DNA of 64,000 nucleotides from Acanthaster planci (GCF_001949145.1 NW_019091632.1:60001-124000); one strand, 5' to 3'. Shown: positions 10,864-25,888, numbered from the stretch's first letter. Program-made: numbers and translations. The notes: generated by a model from the sequence alone, not told the origin.

Positions 10864-13800
10864 TAAACCTCCATCAAGCAAGCTTCCAAAATTTACAAGA
10901 GCTACTAGCACATGTAAATCCCAGTAAATTAGGAAGGCTTCATTCAAACACCAACAGTGCAGCAGATCATGGCGATGGCAGTTGCATGCCACTGCTCCAT
11001 GGGATCATTTTGTTTGCTTGCAGTGCACAGCCATTCAGAACCTTTCCTCTCCCCCCTCCTCCCATTATGTCATGTGCAATTTACATACCCATGGTGTATC
11101 AAAACAGAAATGCTGTCATCTGTGATCAGAACAACCCTTCCTGGAAGCGGTGATGTAATAAGTATTTGGGCAAGAAGATTAGTGGCACGCATGTACATGT
11201 AGGTCCCTTTACTTGAATGGCAAGGGACTACCAGTATAGTACATGTAGGTCAAGACTTGAACCCCAAAGGGGCTGAAATTCTTCTGTAGTTTGTTATCTG
11301 GTTATTGGCAGTGAAGTGGCATGACCTACTGCATGGCTGGCTTGGTGCCATTTATGGCATGTTGAGTGCGTCTTTCTCACTTGTTTGTTAACTTCTCAGT
11401 AGGCCTAACCGTGGAAAGAGTCTTTTGTCAAACGGAGAATCTGGGATTTAGCAAACTTACAAAATGTGGCTGCCCAAATTTGCCCCGAACTGAAAGACAG
11501 TGCATCCATAATTTGCTGAGGTTGCTTGCTTTTTCCTACACTCCGGTAACCAAACAGGATGTAGGATGTCCAAAATAGCTAACTGTGTGTCCAATTGGCT
11601 GAGGCCCACCAAAAATAGTTGTTCTGATTACCGGTACATGCCTTTCAAAATAGGGTTGGTAGGTTAAATTTTGGGGAGGGGGTTCCAGAAGTTCTGTAAA
11701 TTAACTTGCAGAATCTTTCTCCATCGATGTTGTTCTTTTTGACCTGCAACTGCTGTGAAGTGTGCTTGTAGTGTATTGTACTTGTAACTGTATTTGGCTG
11801 GTGATATACATCCTGGTTCTCTCCTTTCCATCATTCCTTCTTTTGAAAGTGTGCAGAGCCGCTTGGTGGGAACCAGAGCAGCATTGCCTCATTTAGTATT
11901 ATTATGCATTTGTTTTCTTCACCACGATAGGGAACTGCAAAGGAACTTGTAAAATCAGTGGATGTTTCTACTTCAGAAAAAGTGAATATAAGTTGGCACA
12001 CATACCGGTAAATCCAAGTGTTCTTGACATAAAAAGTTTATTTGAGTTTAAAGTTTAGGGTTGTGCCGTAAAAATATGGTTGGTCAGGTAACCTGAAGCA
12101 GAAATCTTTTGGGGCCTAACTGTAACATTTTGTCTCAAAGACATCCGCACGCCCCTCTGGCTAGAAACGTGACCAGAATGCATTTTCAACACCCTGTGTT
12201 CCCTCCATTCCCCCTCTCCTGTCCCCTAAAAAAGGCATTTTGAAATTTGAACCATGTACGACCAGTGGGGCTTGTTTATGAAAAGAGAGGATGGTCCTTG
12301 TCCTGTTGTAAAAAGAAAAAACTGGGAAAGGGATCTGCTAGCTGATTACAAACCAACTCTAATTTGTCAATGTCGAGAGCCATTTGAAATAGAAAGATCC
12401 CAAGGGTAAGGTCACATTGCACTGTACATTGTACAGTTGGGTGGTTTCCAACTGCATGAAATGTGTACCCGTTTAATGGCCGTTATGAGCTTCATTAGTG
12501 CCAAAGCAAATCCATCAACTTCATGAGGCGAAACCAGAGCTTAAAATTTCCTTCCTCCCATCCTTGGCCTTTGGAGAGAGAGAAAAAAAAGTTAAAATAC
12601 ATCTTTCAATTCAAGGTTGAACCATGACATTGAATCACATGATTTGGAACAGTGCCAAATGCTACACAGGTCTAGCATGACCACATCCAGAGATGATGTG
12701 GTTTTCCAATGAAGCAGTGTAAACACTGGCACTAGATTCCCACAGTTATGGAAAATCCTTTTATCCTTTTTAAAAAGTTGTCCTGGAAAGTTGTACTCAC
12801 AGAAAAGTCATGGAAAATTGGGGGGGGGGAGAATAGGGTGTCCGAAATCTTTTAAGTAGAAGAAGTCACGGAAATGAAGATTATGTAAAGTTTCTTTTTG
12901 ACAGGCTACTTTTGATGGGATAATGGAATAATCATTACTGTAGTTTCCAGGCTATCCTTGTCAGTCTGTAGTTTAGTGGCTATGGTGGTCTTCCAGTTTA
13001 ATGCCCAAACAACTGCTGTCTTTATTTCACTCCCCTCCTGTGTTTTTATTTTCACGTCCAGATGGGCGAGCAGTTTGGTCAGTTTTTTTGTAACTGCAGT
13101 TTTTAACGGAAATAGCTGTCATGGGCACAGTCGCATTGATAGCCCATCTCCTCCTCTTCTGTGTTAGCTTTTCTGGAAGTCCAAGTTTGGCATGGTCAGG
13201 GGCTGCTGTGGTTATGTTTTTGTATTCTATGTGGCAGGTGTTAAATAGTGTTCACTAAACAGTTTTATTATTTGACCTTGAGAAAAAATATTGTTTGTCC
13301 TTGGTGCATGGCCACTGTTTGCTATGCTTTGCATGCACCAAATGCAACTTGGGTTGTACAGACCAATCAAAAGGCCGCTTCCAATGTACATGTATACTTC
13401 ACAAAAAACGAGCTGTGGCAAGGGAATATGCAGTCAAACGAGGGGGGGCAGATTTAATGGTAGCATCTCAGTTAAGCTGTGTTCCATGCATACATGTAGG
13501 TTGTGAGCAAGATAAAAATTCATGGGAATGCAAGGTGCGTGCCACTTTGAACAGATAGACTAGAGAGTAGAGGAATTCCAAGAACGAACGATGATGGCTT
13601 CGTGACAGTATTAAAGAGACGACATTTACTCCGCTTTCCCCGACTGGTGACAATATAATGCTAAGGATAGCTGCTTTGTTGATGAGTTACATATTTATTT
13701 AGTTGACTATCATGGCTTTGTGAATCTGGGATTGATTGGGCACGAAGTCAGCACACAGTCGGACCAAAGGTCATCTGGCATGTTGCACCTAGAAATTTCC

Positions 13801-15774
13801 ATAAATCCCCGAGTTTACCTCTATTGACTTTTTATGATGAAACTATGATTAGTAACTGTGATTGTGTCTGCTATTGTAACAACTTTCAAGTTCGTCGCAG
13901 CATTGCTTTCTTCATATTTGGCACATTTTAAAGGGTTCATCACTCACTAGCGTCGAAATTCTATGATTTCCAGTAAACGTAAGGTTTCTCTGCTATAATC
14001 AGGTTGAGCTCTTGGGTTTGTCACAGTTATCACATCAGGTTTTTTTCATTCTGATTTTGACAGAAATTTGGACCCACAGATGGGCTGCAGTCCCGTCACC
14101 CTCCTGCTCCAGCTTCCATTCACAATAACCCCATCACAACAATCCAAACCAAAGGACCATCTTCACTTGCAAAAATTCAAATGCATTTTCATTTGCTCTT
14201 CTCTCACCAAGCCTGCCCTGACTTCACCAAATGCGCAATTGTTATCAGGTCCGTCACCTTGTCCACAAGGCAGTGTTGTTTTGGTGTACATGTGCATCTA
14301 TTGTGCACCTTGCCGTGCTGTGCGAAGTCAAGCCGAGTTTCGCTATGCCGATTAAAACTTGTCTTTTTAGTTATGCGTTATCCACAATATATGTTGTATT
14401 GCTACGCATATTCAAGCTGGGTTGTTTTGTGGCAACTCATCCATATTATTTTGCTGTGTAAATTGAAGCTGGGTTGTTAGTAGTGCATGGGTTTGTTCGT
14501 TGTTCTAAGAGCAGGGATCGTCCTGCTGAGCGTTGATTGATGCATTCCCAACATCACATTGCTCCAAAGTGCTGGCCAATTGTGCACTTAGCCTCTGCAA
14601 ATGTGATTGAGTGGCTGTCATACTGGAAAAATACAACCCAAGGCTGTGTGTGTTTGGGGGGGGGGGAGAGAATGCGGAGAAAGAACAACACAAAATGTGA
14701 GAGTACTGTGTAGCTGGTTGTAGGATGTGGACCTACATGTACTCGTGCACATGTTCCGACCCACTGTGGACCAAGCAAGCAAGGTACCAGGGTGACTGAC
14801 ACCGTGTGATCCTGGGGTCTGTTTGCCCTGGCAATATGCAATGTCACTGACATTGCCCTTTTTTTAATCCAACATACATGTAGCAATCCAAACAAACACG
14901 AGGTGACTGAGCAGGGGGACATTGACACACTACATACTGTACATGTACAGCGGGGTGCAATGATTAAGAATGACATGTCCCTGGGATGAGTCCTACAGTA
15001 TGTGGTACAGGTGCATGTACATGATATACCAGTAGATTACTGCTTACTCAAAACTTGGTTTCTCTTCACAAATAACACCGATCCCCTCACACACACAAAA
15101 ATCAAAAACTTGGAAAATCCACCAACAGAGTAACATCACGAAGATTTTGATCATAAAGCTACCATTACCAGTAATTTGAGAAATATCAAAAGTGGTTTTT
15201 AAGAGTAACAATTTTGGAATGATTAAAAATGCTCACAGAAAAGTAACTTTGGCTTTGTATCTAACCTATCAGTCATTTCTCTCCCAATGAAAATACATGT
15301 ATCTCCTGGACAATTTTCAAAACATCTCTCTAAGAAACTGAGTCTTGGAGCTGTTGGAGCAGATCATAGGCCACACCACTGTGGCTTTAAACATGATAAA
15401 GATTGTTCACCCTTATCACAGGTCATCTGAGTTATAAACTGGTTTTAAATCTTTCTGCGCAGTAAGTAGGTCACCGTTAAACACATTGTGTATACGACAA
15501 GATTTGCTCTAAATAACACGAATAAGTGAGTCTCAATCATATTTTTTTCCAACCTTGAAGTATAATCTGCTACAAAATGTTAGCCCTCAGAAGGTTGTAT
15601 ATTTTTTCCTTTTCTTATTCAAAGCACAGCATAGGTACATGTATTTATCATTGCTGATTGCTGGCATGCCCTTAATACTGCTCAGCATAGCACTGCACCT
15701 TCGATTCTCTGGGGGTCCTTTGGTTCTCACAGTGAGCACCCAGGCCACTTGCCTACATAACTGGGTGCTGCAGT

Positions 15775-15820
15775 ATACGTGTACATGTACATGTACTACA
15801 CTGTACATGTACTGTACAGT
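15775..15820. repeat. Cluster of acatgtac/tgtacagt palindromes
   Basis: Overlapping GTACATGTAC and TGTACAGT units fill about 45 bases. The same self-complementary octamer recurs scores of times across the introns and is the commonest simple motif of the window. Confidence 0.8.
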
Positions 15821-16250
15821 GTGCATGCATAAAGTCCATCTCTCCCTTTGCTTGGCCCCCCAACATGCTAATGCATTGCATTGAGGGCATAATGGCAATG
15901 GCCACCATGTGGCCGTTCTGTCAATTGCTGTCACACCCCACCTTCCCGTGTGAAGCTCAACTGACTGGAGGTTTCTACATTGTACAGTACAGTACATGTG
16001 CTCTGTAAGCATATTCAAAAGCACAGATCCAACACATGTTTTTTGTGAGTCTTTTTGAGAAAATAAATCACCTTTTTACTAAAATTCCACCTATTCCCTT
16101 TGTTTGTCATGAGAAAGCTTGGAAAGTTCACAACAATATGCGTGATCTGTTTTTTGTTTTTCTCTGGAGGAAGTATGGAGGAAGATACAGGTTGTGTACA
16201 TTGTAAACAAACTGTACACTTTTCCTATGCTCTGTTCAGTATTCATAATG

Positions 16251-16270
16251 TACACATGTACATGTACATG
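16251..16270. repeat. acatgtac palindromic repeat
   Basis: Overlapping ACATGTAC units inside intron 2, one of a dense series between about 13 and 26 kb. Confidence 0.75.
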
Positions 16271-16551
16271 ATTACACCCATGATAGTCATACACTACTGT
16301 AGGAATGCACACTGTGATCTTCATGCATAACCTTCAGCACTGCAGGACTCTGTACATGTACAATACATGTACATGCACTTGACACACTTGTACACTGTGT
16401 GTGACCCTTTGCCCTGCATTATAACACACACACAAATAGTTGCCTGTTTTCCTGACATGGTCAGGGCTGGCATGAAAGTAGTTCCGGCATAAAGGAATGA
16501 CCTCATAGCCAGAGTAATTTTTCTGGGCTCTTTTGGTGGTAATCTTACCAG

Positions 16552-16577
16552 GTACATGTACATGTACATACCGGTAT
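16552..16577. repeat. acatgtac repeat joined to taccggta
   Basis: Two overlapping ACATGTAC units run directly into TACCGGTAT, a second palindrome often found beside the first in this window. Confidence 0.75.
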
Positions 16578-18518
16578 TCTGCATCCATTTCACAGTGTGT
16601 ATGTGCCCATGTGAGTTTTTTCCAACATGAAGTACATGTGTGCCGGTACATAACTAACGCAGGGGAAGGTTGATTTATTTATCAACAAATGAAGTAACAT
16701 GATGCAAACTGTTGCATGTTATTGTACAAGTACATTTGACAGCATACTGTGTATATCTTATAACATGAAATCCTTTAAGAAGTCATTCATATCAACTTCA
16801 GGCGACATCGGTAAAAAGAGATTTTTTTGTCTGGATTTTAACCATGGTATTCATGCTCTGTCGAGTACACTAAATGCCTCACTTGCTATGGTAGGAGGTC
16901 AAATTTGTGACATGGAGGTCAACATATACACCAAGCACAAGGCAGTGTACACCATTGGTTTTTAATGTTATTTTTACCCAATTGACTGGTTAGGGGATTA
17001 GCCAAAACACAATTCTTAGGTCCTCACAGCTAGTCAATTATCACTTTCATGTCAGATGGATGTTACAGAATTAATCTGCAGTCGCGTTTGCTGTGGTTTA
17101 ACAAATCATGTATACACTACATTACCTTTAGAAAGGCTTAAATTAATAAACCAAATTACTGATATGCTGTGGATTATGCACATACTAATTGGATATTGCT
17201 ACTTGAAAGGCATCAGTTATTCCCATCCCCCTGAAATCATGAAAGGCAGCCATGCCAAAAGACACACTTGTAATACATGTACATGTACGTTGAAAAAAAA
17301 TCCTCCAATAAATCCCTAATCCTACCATTAGGTTCATGTATGTGTGAAATGACTCCGAAATTGGAGGATTTGGAAATGGTTGAATGCTTATCCCCCCCAA
17401 AAGTGGAAAGTGAACAAACCATTTTGCCAGAAAAGTTTGTTCACCTTCAGTTGGTGGGCCAGAGAAGCTGTGTGTTAACATTGTGGTTTCTTCCCGATCC
17501 CAGCGATGAATACATTTGCTGTAGATTGCAGGTACCAGTACCACACCGGTAGGCTCCTGTACACAAAGATTAAACTGGCTTGACCCAGAACAACCGATCC
17601 ATAATTATTTTTATGATCACTCAAAAGGTTGGTGTAAGTGCTCAGTTTAATTATTCACAGTACTACCGTTTTGAGTTGGAGGCTGTAAGAAGAATAATTT
17701 GCATAGACAAAGTGGCATTACTGGACGTTTTCTTGCATGGACATCACAGGTTCAAGAGCTGGAAGGCTAGGGTGGGATAGATTTATTGACTTCAATTGGT
17801 AATGAGACCAAAAATGGGGACCAAAATCTTCCAAGTCATCGACAAGCTGTGCAAGTGTAAATGAAAGCAACCTGAACTCGGTGGTACTCTCTTCTTTTCT
17901 CTTCCCCCCCCCTTGCAGTCTTTGAAAATCCAACATTGCTCTTGCGTTTTACATTATTTTCCAAATTAGATGTACTGTATACAAAGCGAGTGGCTTCAGT
18001 GAGTGAAGTATTCAGTGCAGTGTTTTGGTAAACTCTTCCTGTGCACCCCCACTCCTTCACTCCCCACTCCTACACCCCCCCCCCAGAAAAAAATTAATTG
18101 ACCAACCCACTCACCTAATACCCATGGCTCAAAAGGGGAAAAAAATTGACCCACCTCCAAACCAAATATTTCTTTCCAGTGTGATAGGATACAATAATGG
18201 GTTTTTTTTCCATAATGCCTGTGCTCCTCTTACTCAATCTGAAGCAGTCTTACACAAAACATTTTGCCCTGCCTTATTTTAACAGTATTCTTTTCACTTT
18301 TTCTTCACACTGTTGACTCAAATGCCTCTTCTCATTAAAATGTGTGCCCAGGGTTTTGTCTAGGATTAATATATCTTTCCATCCTTTCACAGTGTTCTGT
18401 AAAACCGCCCGAATCCAAGCAAAATTGTTTAAACTCCTTTTACGTATTAGTAGCTCTCTGAGCCCACTTTTCCATTGTAACCAGTGACTTGGGTTAGGAA
18501 TATGAAGATCCATTCACC

Positions 18519-18632
18519 ATCGTTTAAAGAGTTGGGAATTACAGTGAATAGTGGTTTACAAATTACCATTACCAAACGAATTATCGTTTGAAGAGTTGGG
18601 AATTACAGTGAATAGTGGTTTACAAATTACCA
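18519..18632 (+). repeat. Local direct duplication, 50 bp x 2, 64-bp period
   Basis: Bases 18519-18568 and 18583-18632 are identical except one base (GTTTAAAG versus GTTTGAAG), and the 14-base spacer gives a 64-bp period. Near-identity indicates a recent tandem duplication. Confidence 0.9.
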
Positions 18633-19960
18633 GCAACAATTGCCTGCTCTGAATAATTTTTCACCCATCCTCTGGACAGGCGGCTTGGTTAGACACTGTG
18701 TGTCCCACGTAATCTGTATTGTACACATTGCTGCAACCCATCCAATTTCATGGACTCCCACCCTTAAGCTTTTAATTTGTCTAAAGTCTGCCCATGGTTC
18801 ACTTATTCCACATTTCCAAATTCTTTAATCAGTCTCAAGGTCCAGAATCTTTTTTCAAAGTAATTTTCATTGTAGTAATTATCTTATTTTCACATTACAT
18901 TTGCTCTTTATCAATTCAAGCAGTTTCTATAGAGTTATTTTTGTCAATTCTAGTTGATCACATGTAAATGAACGTTTGTAGCAGACTCTCAACAAATTAA
19001 TCTTCACTAGGAATTGGAAACCTTCCCAAGTTGGTATTTTTGTGTAAGAAAAATCAAAGCTTGGAGGACTCTGCATTTTTTAATATACTTTGTAACCACC
19101 CCCCCAAAGTTTTGCTTCCCTGTTACATGGAATCTGAAAACAGGGTAGGTGTACATAGAGTCAGGAGAATATGTTATTGCATTTTTAAAATATATAATAG
19201 TGATTCAGTGTGCAGCTGAGTGTTAACTTGTTCAAAATAACAGCTGGAGAGGTCTGGTGACATATGTTTCAAATGAAGGAATGAACCCCATTTTAAATGC
19301 TACTTGTGTGCAGACGTGAACATCAGTCCATCAAACCTTTTCGCACCATATTCAAATTACAGAAGGCTTCGATTTATTTCGATTTCACATTTTCCCAATT
19401 CCTCCCCCCCCAAAAAAAGAGAGAAAAAATTAGGGTTGTGCTGTTAAAATAGAGTACGTTTTGAAACAGGAAGCATAACTGTTTTTTTCTTTATCAAAAT
19501 ACAAGCTGTATTTTACATTTTAAACATCTGTTTTGTTGCAGTGCCAAATTTTAACAGTTGACCAAACAGTATCAGCGCCTCTACAGTACATTACATGTAC
19601 ATATAAATAACAGTAATGTTAATGTGTACATGTAGTGACACTCAAAGACTGATCCAATGGCTTTTTGTTGTCACTCAGTCCATCCTGGTTAGTTTCAATG
19701 TAATCATTGCTTTCCTAGGAGATAGATGTGTCCTCTGGTGGATTGGCGTGGGTGGATCAACTGCTCTGTTTTTAATAAACAAAACAAAAGGGAATGAATG
19801 TTTAACTTACGGTCCTTCTGCTTTGCGCGACGTGTCCGAGGTAGCCCTGCCCCAGTGCCCAAGTTGTAAATAACAATGATGGGTTTAATTGCCGTGTTTT
19901 GCAGCACTTGAGTTTCAAGATGGAAGCATGTAACAACATTACTCACTGGGATTGCATGAC

Positions 19961-19962
<2 letters not shown>

Positions 19963-19990
<28 letters not shown>
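19963..19990 (+). repeat. Poly-T tract of about 27 bases
   Basis: An uninterrupted T run inside intron 2; on the minus strand it is an A run. It could be the tail of an old retroposed copy, but no element body is recognised beside it. Confidence 0.8.
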
Positions 19991-19997
<7 letters not shown>

Positions 19998-22900
19998 TAT
20001 TGCAGTGTGACAATCATGTTGACCTCTTAACATTTCATTTGTTTGCTCCTTAATGGTGTTTTTATTTATAAATTGTATTTTGTAAAATTGTAAATTAGGT
20101 ATTCTTTTCAAATGAATGCAGGCCCTGGTGCTGCATGATAAGAATTATTGTACATGCCCCTATTTTTAGAAGTGCGAATCTGAAAATGATGGCCTACGAT
20201 TTCCTTTGCATATACCTGGTGCGAGACAGGGAACAGTTACACGTAGATGGCATAAGTGGACACCAACAGTTCAGCAGTCAGTGTTCCATTGTATCAAGGA
20301 GTCGTGTTTCTGCATGCAATTTTAATAGCAAGAGTTACATGTACAGTACAGGAAATCAGGATTGGGTGATTTAAATCATTGATTTCAATCAACATATTGA
20401 AAAAAGGCAAAAATGCGTCAACTTTTCAACAATTCTTTCTTGCTGATTGGAAATGTTTGCAGGTTTTACACATTTTGAACAACAAATCCCCCCTCTGTGA
20501 GCCTTCCAGTTCCTACTAGTATTAATGAAGTAGGAATGTACCGCTACATTTTACACACAATCTGGGTTGGCAAGATTTTTTTTGTTCAATTCAATCCACT
20601 TGCATTGATTTAAAGCAGCTTTTTTGATTGAGTAAGTGAATTTGAGGCGAAGGATTTATCATCATGATTTAATTTTAGTTCATTTGAATTGCCCATTTCA
20701 GAGTTTGACATGGTAAAGTATCAGTGTAAAGTGTACATAACTACCTTTTATATACAGATACATGTGGATTTGGAGATTAGAAACGTTAGTCATTATGCAG
20801 TGTACCAGTAACTAAAACCACTAAATACCCCCTTAATAAATGCCCTCAATAAAGTGATTTTTAATCAAGCCTACATGTACATGTAAGTCGTTGGTTTTTG
20901 GAGATGCATCACAAACAAAACAAGAGTGCTTTTTGCAAATTGCACACAGAACAAGGTAAAATACAAGCATTTTGTACCTACATGTACATGTAGCATGTAA
21001 AATAAATGCATGTACCTGTTGTTCATGGCATGTTTCTCGCACAGTCATTTGATGCATGTATAAGAACCCTGTTAACAAATTCTTGTGAACTCTATTTTTT
21101 TTTTCAAAACTTAGAATTCGGTTGAAAACCACTTATGCACTTTATCCTTGGTACATTTACTTATCTCTGAAGGATTTGTCCTCTCTGCGGGTACACGTAC
21201 CCAGTAGGTGTTATACTGCATGCATTTCACCAAGGCTAAGACATGGTGGTTTGTGAATTTAATCAAATTACTTGATTTAAATTTCTCAGTTGAAATCCAA
21301 ATTTTTTTAATTTTGTAACAAAGCAAATAAATAAAAGAAAACTGTCACACATGGAGCTAATTTGCTTGCTTTTGAATAGACATTTGAGCCAACTTGTATC
21401 CAATTTTTATAAAAATTTTAAAAATCGTATTTTTAATTTTTTTTTTAATGAAAAATATCAACAACCCTGGTACATATATACATGTACATGCACAGCGTTG
21501 CACATGTGTGATTGGTGGCCAAATCATGCTAACCAGTGGAATGGCTGATAATGGCTTATTCAAGGCTGCTGGTCCACAGGCCGTGACCAATTTTGGTTTT
21601 TTTTGGAGCTTGCCAGGATCGTGCAGAAAACCTCTTGCAGCATCTATATTTTTTTGACCTGAGGTTTAAGGGTTGTATGCATGTATGGCCGATGTTGAGT
21701 AATCGACTGGAGCGAACAATACATATATAGACTAGTTCTGGTTGCTACATGTACATTTCTTTGCATGGTGGCGATGTGGCGGGAACCAGAGCAGCTTCGT
21801 CTAATGCATTGAGCTGTGGGCACATGTTTTCACCACTGTGACAGTGAAACGTGAATGAGAACTCGTGAAAATAACAGAAGTTTCTTTCAAAAAATTGCAA
21901 ATGTGAGTAGGAAAACATACAAAAACAAGCATTTTAACATGAGAAAAAGTTATCTTTTGTGGAGACAGAAAAAACATCAGCTTTTCTGGACTTGCCCGAA
22001 CGGGCACGCCTACCAGTATTTAGAATTTTAATTGTCCGAATGAAAATTTAATCATTCCGGGCTATCAGACAGGCGATTCATTGCAGCCTGCTGGTCCACC
22101 TCAACTACATGTATCTGGACACCTGTCATGTTGATCTCAACCCCCAAATCACATTTTCTCGGGGCGTGCTTGCAGAGACGCCACAAATCTCTGCAGAATA
22201 CAGAATACACTTTCAAATTTGACTTTGTTTCATTGTGCAGCAGTATACTGGACGACCACTATGGCACTTGCCTTTACTTCATGCACTAGTACATGTACAT
22301 GTTTAAAGTGCACTCCAGCCAGTAGGGTTTGCTACAGAATTCAAGGGTAGACAGCAGTTGGGTTACCAAGGGGTGTTGCAGTGTTGTTGTATTCATCAGG
22401 GTTAAAGGTTAATGCTTCGGGTTCTAAGGGTGTATGTGTTTGATTCAGACATTGTATTGGGTCTACCATTGTGTGCTTTCACATGGAATGACTTGGCCCC
22501 TGTGCAAGCCCAGTGTTGACAGAGTTGTCAAAAGTGGACTCAAAAACTACACTGTACATGTAGTGTTCCAGCGTTCTTTCATTGCCTAGGGGTTGGGGCT
22601 ACTGTTTGGCAAGTTGTGGTATAATTGATAGCAATGCGGAAGCTAGGAGTACCCTAGTCCTACATGTAACTGTCACATTCTCTTGTTTGCAGGAAATTTA
22701 ATGGTAGTAATGATCACAGCATATGACTCCCCAAGACTGACTCGTAAATATATCCAAAATGGGCATTGGTATTCTGTTACAGTTATCATGTACCGGTATG
22801 GTAAGGGAACTGTGCATTTTCTGTTTAGGGTAGCATTTTACCCTCAAACTACTGTACTGTATATGTACAGGGCACAAAACTTTCCTGGTCAGCTGTTTTC

Positions 22901-23742
22901 TCCAGTGTTAGATGTACATGTACATTCCACATGGAAACTGGAACCTTGAACTTTCCCTCCTGTTTTACGATTCACAATCAAGAACACAAGCAATTTGTTT
23001 GTTTTGTTTTTTTTCTGCTGATGGCCGACAGATAATGGCCATGTACATGTACATCTACACTGCTGTCTTCAGTCAAGAAAAAAAGAAAGGGATGAATAAA
23101 TAAAATCATGAATAACTAAAATAAACGCATAAATAATAAATAACCTGTGGTGCCGCTGAGACTGGCACTGAAAATCAGTGAGGCCTCGGCACCAGCAGCT
23201 GGCCCCAAGATGAAAATTCCGATCGAGCAAGTCATTTCAGAAAAGATTTAGAGTTGGCAGTGATGAAGGTTTGATGGCAAGGGATTAAGTCTGCTCTGGC
23301 ACCACGGAACAAGTCTCTTGTATGTGCTGGGAAGGTTCTAAATAGAACCAGGGAACTCAACATCACCTGATGATGGGTGGAGAATATACATGTACATGTA
23401 TGCACCGTTTTTTACCTCACAAATGCACCAATCAAAACAATGGCTGGCTGTCAGTACGGAAGCAAAAGAATATGCATCCATATCCTGAGAAAAATCTCAC
23501 GTAAATGTTATAGCACTGAATGAAAATTACTTCCACAAAATACTGGAAAAGGCCTGTTGAAGCAAAACGTGTTCTGTGAAGCAGATTTTGTCATGAACCA
23601 CGGTGAACTTTTTGCCAACTTTAGCCATCCATGCAAAATATTATCGGTCAGTGTTTCTGAACAAAAAGAACGGTCTTCAACCAAGCTACTGAGTCCCTCC
23701 TACCTATCTGTGCGTGGGTCAATATCAAGTGTCCTTGACATT

Positions 23743-23759
23743 TGTACATGTACATGTAC
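23743..23759. repeat. acatgtac palindromic repeat
   Basis: TGTACATGTACATGTAC in intron 2; same family as the other palindrome clusters. Confidence 0.7.
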
Positions 23760-24504
23760 CCTGAAGGAAACTTATGCATTTCACCAAAACACAGCTCACA
23801 CTGATTTCTGTTGGGTTGTTTGTTTTTTACAAGGCTTTTTCTGATGCTTGATGGGAGATTCAGAATTTTGTAGAAGTGTCTGTTATAGTTTCCAGAGCTC
23901 GATTGATTGGAGTTTGAGTCTTTCTTGAGGTTGAATTTGTATGGCCCGTGTTGGAGAGTTTAGAACGTTTCTGCCTTTTTATTCGTTTTTTATTGATTTA
24001 CCATATGTGTACCTTTGTATTTTATTGTTTTTGGATATGCTTATCATTTGATTTCAGTTTGAATGCTTTGGTTCATTTCCATGATAGCCTCAGATTACAT
24101 TGTTAACTGTACCATTATCTTTTTACGAGTCTGAATATTTAAGAGATGAAATAAATTTAAAAGTAAATGCTGACTCTGACTCCCCTGCCCAAGATACTCC
24201 ACCGTTGGTTAAAAAAAGGTGTTAGCCCTGAATGTCACATTATATTGTTCTTGTCATTGCTTCGTTTGGTTAGGTTATATTACTGGCCCGGTATCATTAT
24301 GTAACATATAACACTTTTGCTTAGGGGGCAAAAACATTTTTCTTCTTGTTTTACATAGTTTTATTTGGTTTTTAGTCTTAAGTTTTAGCTTTTTTAGTTC
24401 GTAGTGTATGTACATTGTTTCTTATTTTATCTTTAATCGTTTATCATTTTATCCAGGGAGTGATTTTAGAAAGACCTTGAGGTCTTCTTCATGACCCTTG
24501 ACAT

Positions 24505-24530
24505 GGTCAAAAATTAATAATAATAATAAC
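24505..24530 (+). repeat. Short (AAT)n tail, possible LINE 3' end
   Basis: The sequence AAAATTAATAATAATAATAA follows an AT-rich stretch that begins near 23880 and contains another A-rich tail (ATGAAATAAATTTAAA near 24147). Tails of this kind end CR1/L2-like non-LTR elements, but no reverse-transcriptase sequence is visible, so the affiliation is uncertain. Confidence 0.3.
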
Positions 24531-25224
24531 TACCACTGTGATTAATAACGTAAATTTCAAGAGACAATTTGTGAACAATACCCATTTCAGCCTTAGGGCT
24601 ACATGTACCAATATTGTTATTTCTCAATAAACTAATGAGAATAATGAAAAGATAATAATTGTTACATGTACAGCCCGTCTGGTAGATGTAGGTGTTGATA
24701 TGGATCGTTTCTCTTTATCATCCAGTCTCAGCGCAGCAGTTACATGTACGTGTAAGCTCATGAAATTGAATGCCTGAACCTGCTTAGGATCTCAAAGGCC
24801 CCAAATACAATGTATGAATACCGGTATTTTATACCCCCAATGAGGTACACTGTACAGGTACATTATACTGTGGAAATTGAAAGTGTATGTACCAGTACAT
24901 GGAAGAGTAAATGGAATACCAACTTGAGTCAGAGGAACGCTTCAGGATTTACAGCAGAGCAGTCCGAGAAACATGCGAGAAACACAGCTCCTTGATTTTG
25001 TACACAGTGTGTGGCAGTGTTGTATTTGAGTCCATCACAAGTCCCTGTAAGCCCATCACAAGTCATTCAGTCTTAAGCCTAGTCACAAGCTATTCAAATC
25101 AGCTTTGACAAAAGCATTTTTTGTCACAGTAAGAAATCCATCTTTTAATGTTTGTCTGTTGAAGTGTTACTTGAACTTGCGTACATGTTCTGATACCAGT
25201 TTCATGTACGCATGGTACATGCAT

Positions 25225-25241
25225 TTACATGTACATGTACA
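25225..25241. repeat. acatgtac palindromic repeat
   Basis: TTACATGTACATGTACA in intron 2; related CATGGTACATG and GTACATG motifs lie within 30 bases upstream. Confidence 0.7.
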
Positions 25242-25888
25242 CGAATGATGTGCGATAGGTCAAGGAAACTGAGACGTCACTGTGCATTGTACATTGAGGT
25301 CCATGGTGAAATAGGTACACTGTACATGTACAATATAGTGTGCTTGTAAAACTATTGATTGTTTGCCTCCTTTCCCCTCTCCCTTCCCCCCACCCTTCCC
25401 CTAGCAGTGCACATCTGAATTTCCTACTGTAAAAAGGTGCCATATTTTACTTGAGTAAACTAGTTACGACAGCGACTGGTTTTTCTCTGTACCGGTACTC
25501 TTGCCTGAAGAGCTCTTTGTGTCTGTGGCTATTGTGTTTTATTTTCTTGGTATCCAATTTGTGTACCTGCAACTCTGAACGGTGTTTGCACCCAGCTGGG
25601 GAATGTTCAGTTCACTTCAAACACTAAATTGGGCTTTACCACATTATTGCTACGTGTGCATTGTTAGCCAGGTGTGTGAAGTCATCGGTGTGTGCAGAAA
25701 TGGCACTCGGTGTGTGGTTCCGTGGAAAATGAAAAAAGAGACTACTTCTGCAAAACTCTGCCTTCTCAGCCGATCATACATATATGTGTACATAACATTT
25801 ATGGCTACATGTACATGCATTGCCACTCAGCCTATCCTTCATACAAACAAGCAATCATTAATCTTTAGAGGGGGAAAAATGTGTCAGC

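Noticed and set aside
15555-16024. Frames with VHVHVH, CTCTCT or MYMYMY peptides around 14-26 kb and 35 kb
   Set aside because: They are translations of the acatgtac palindromes in different frames, not proteins.
17313-17391. Possible third reverse copy of the 70-nt TTAA family (CCCTAATCC ... GAAATTGGAGGATTTGG)
   Set aside because: Partial similarity only, with no TTAA at either end and no clear core match.
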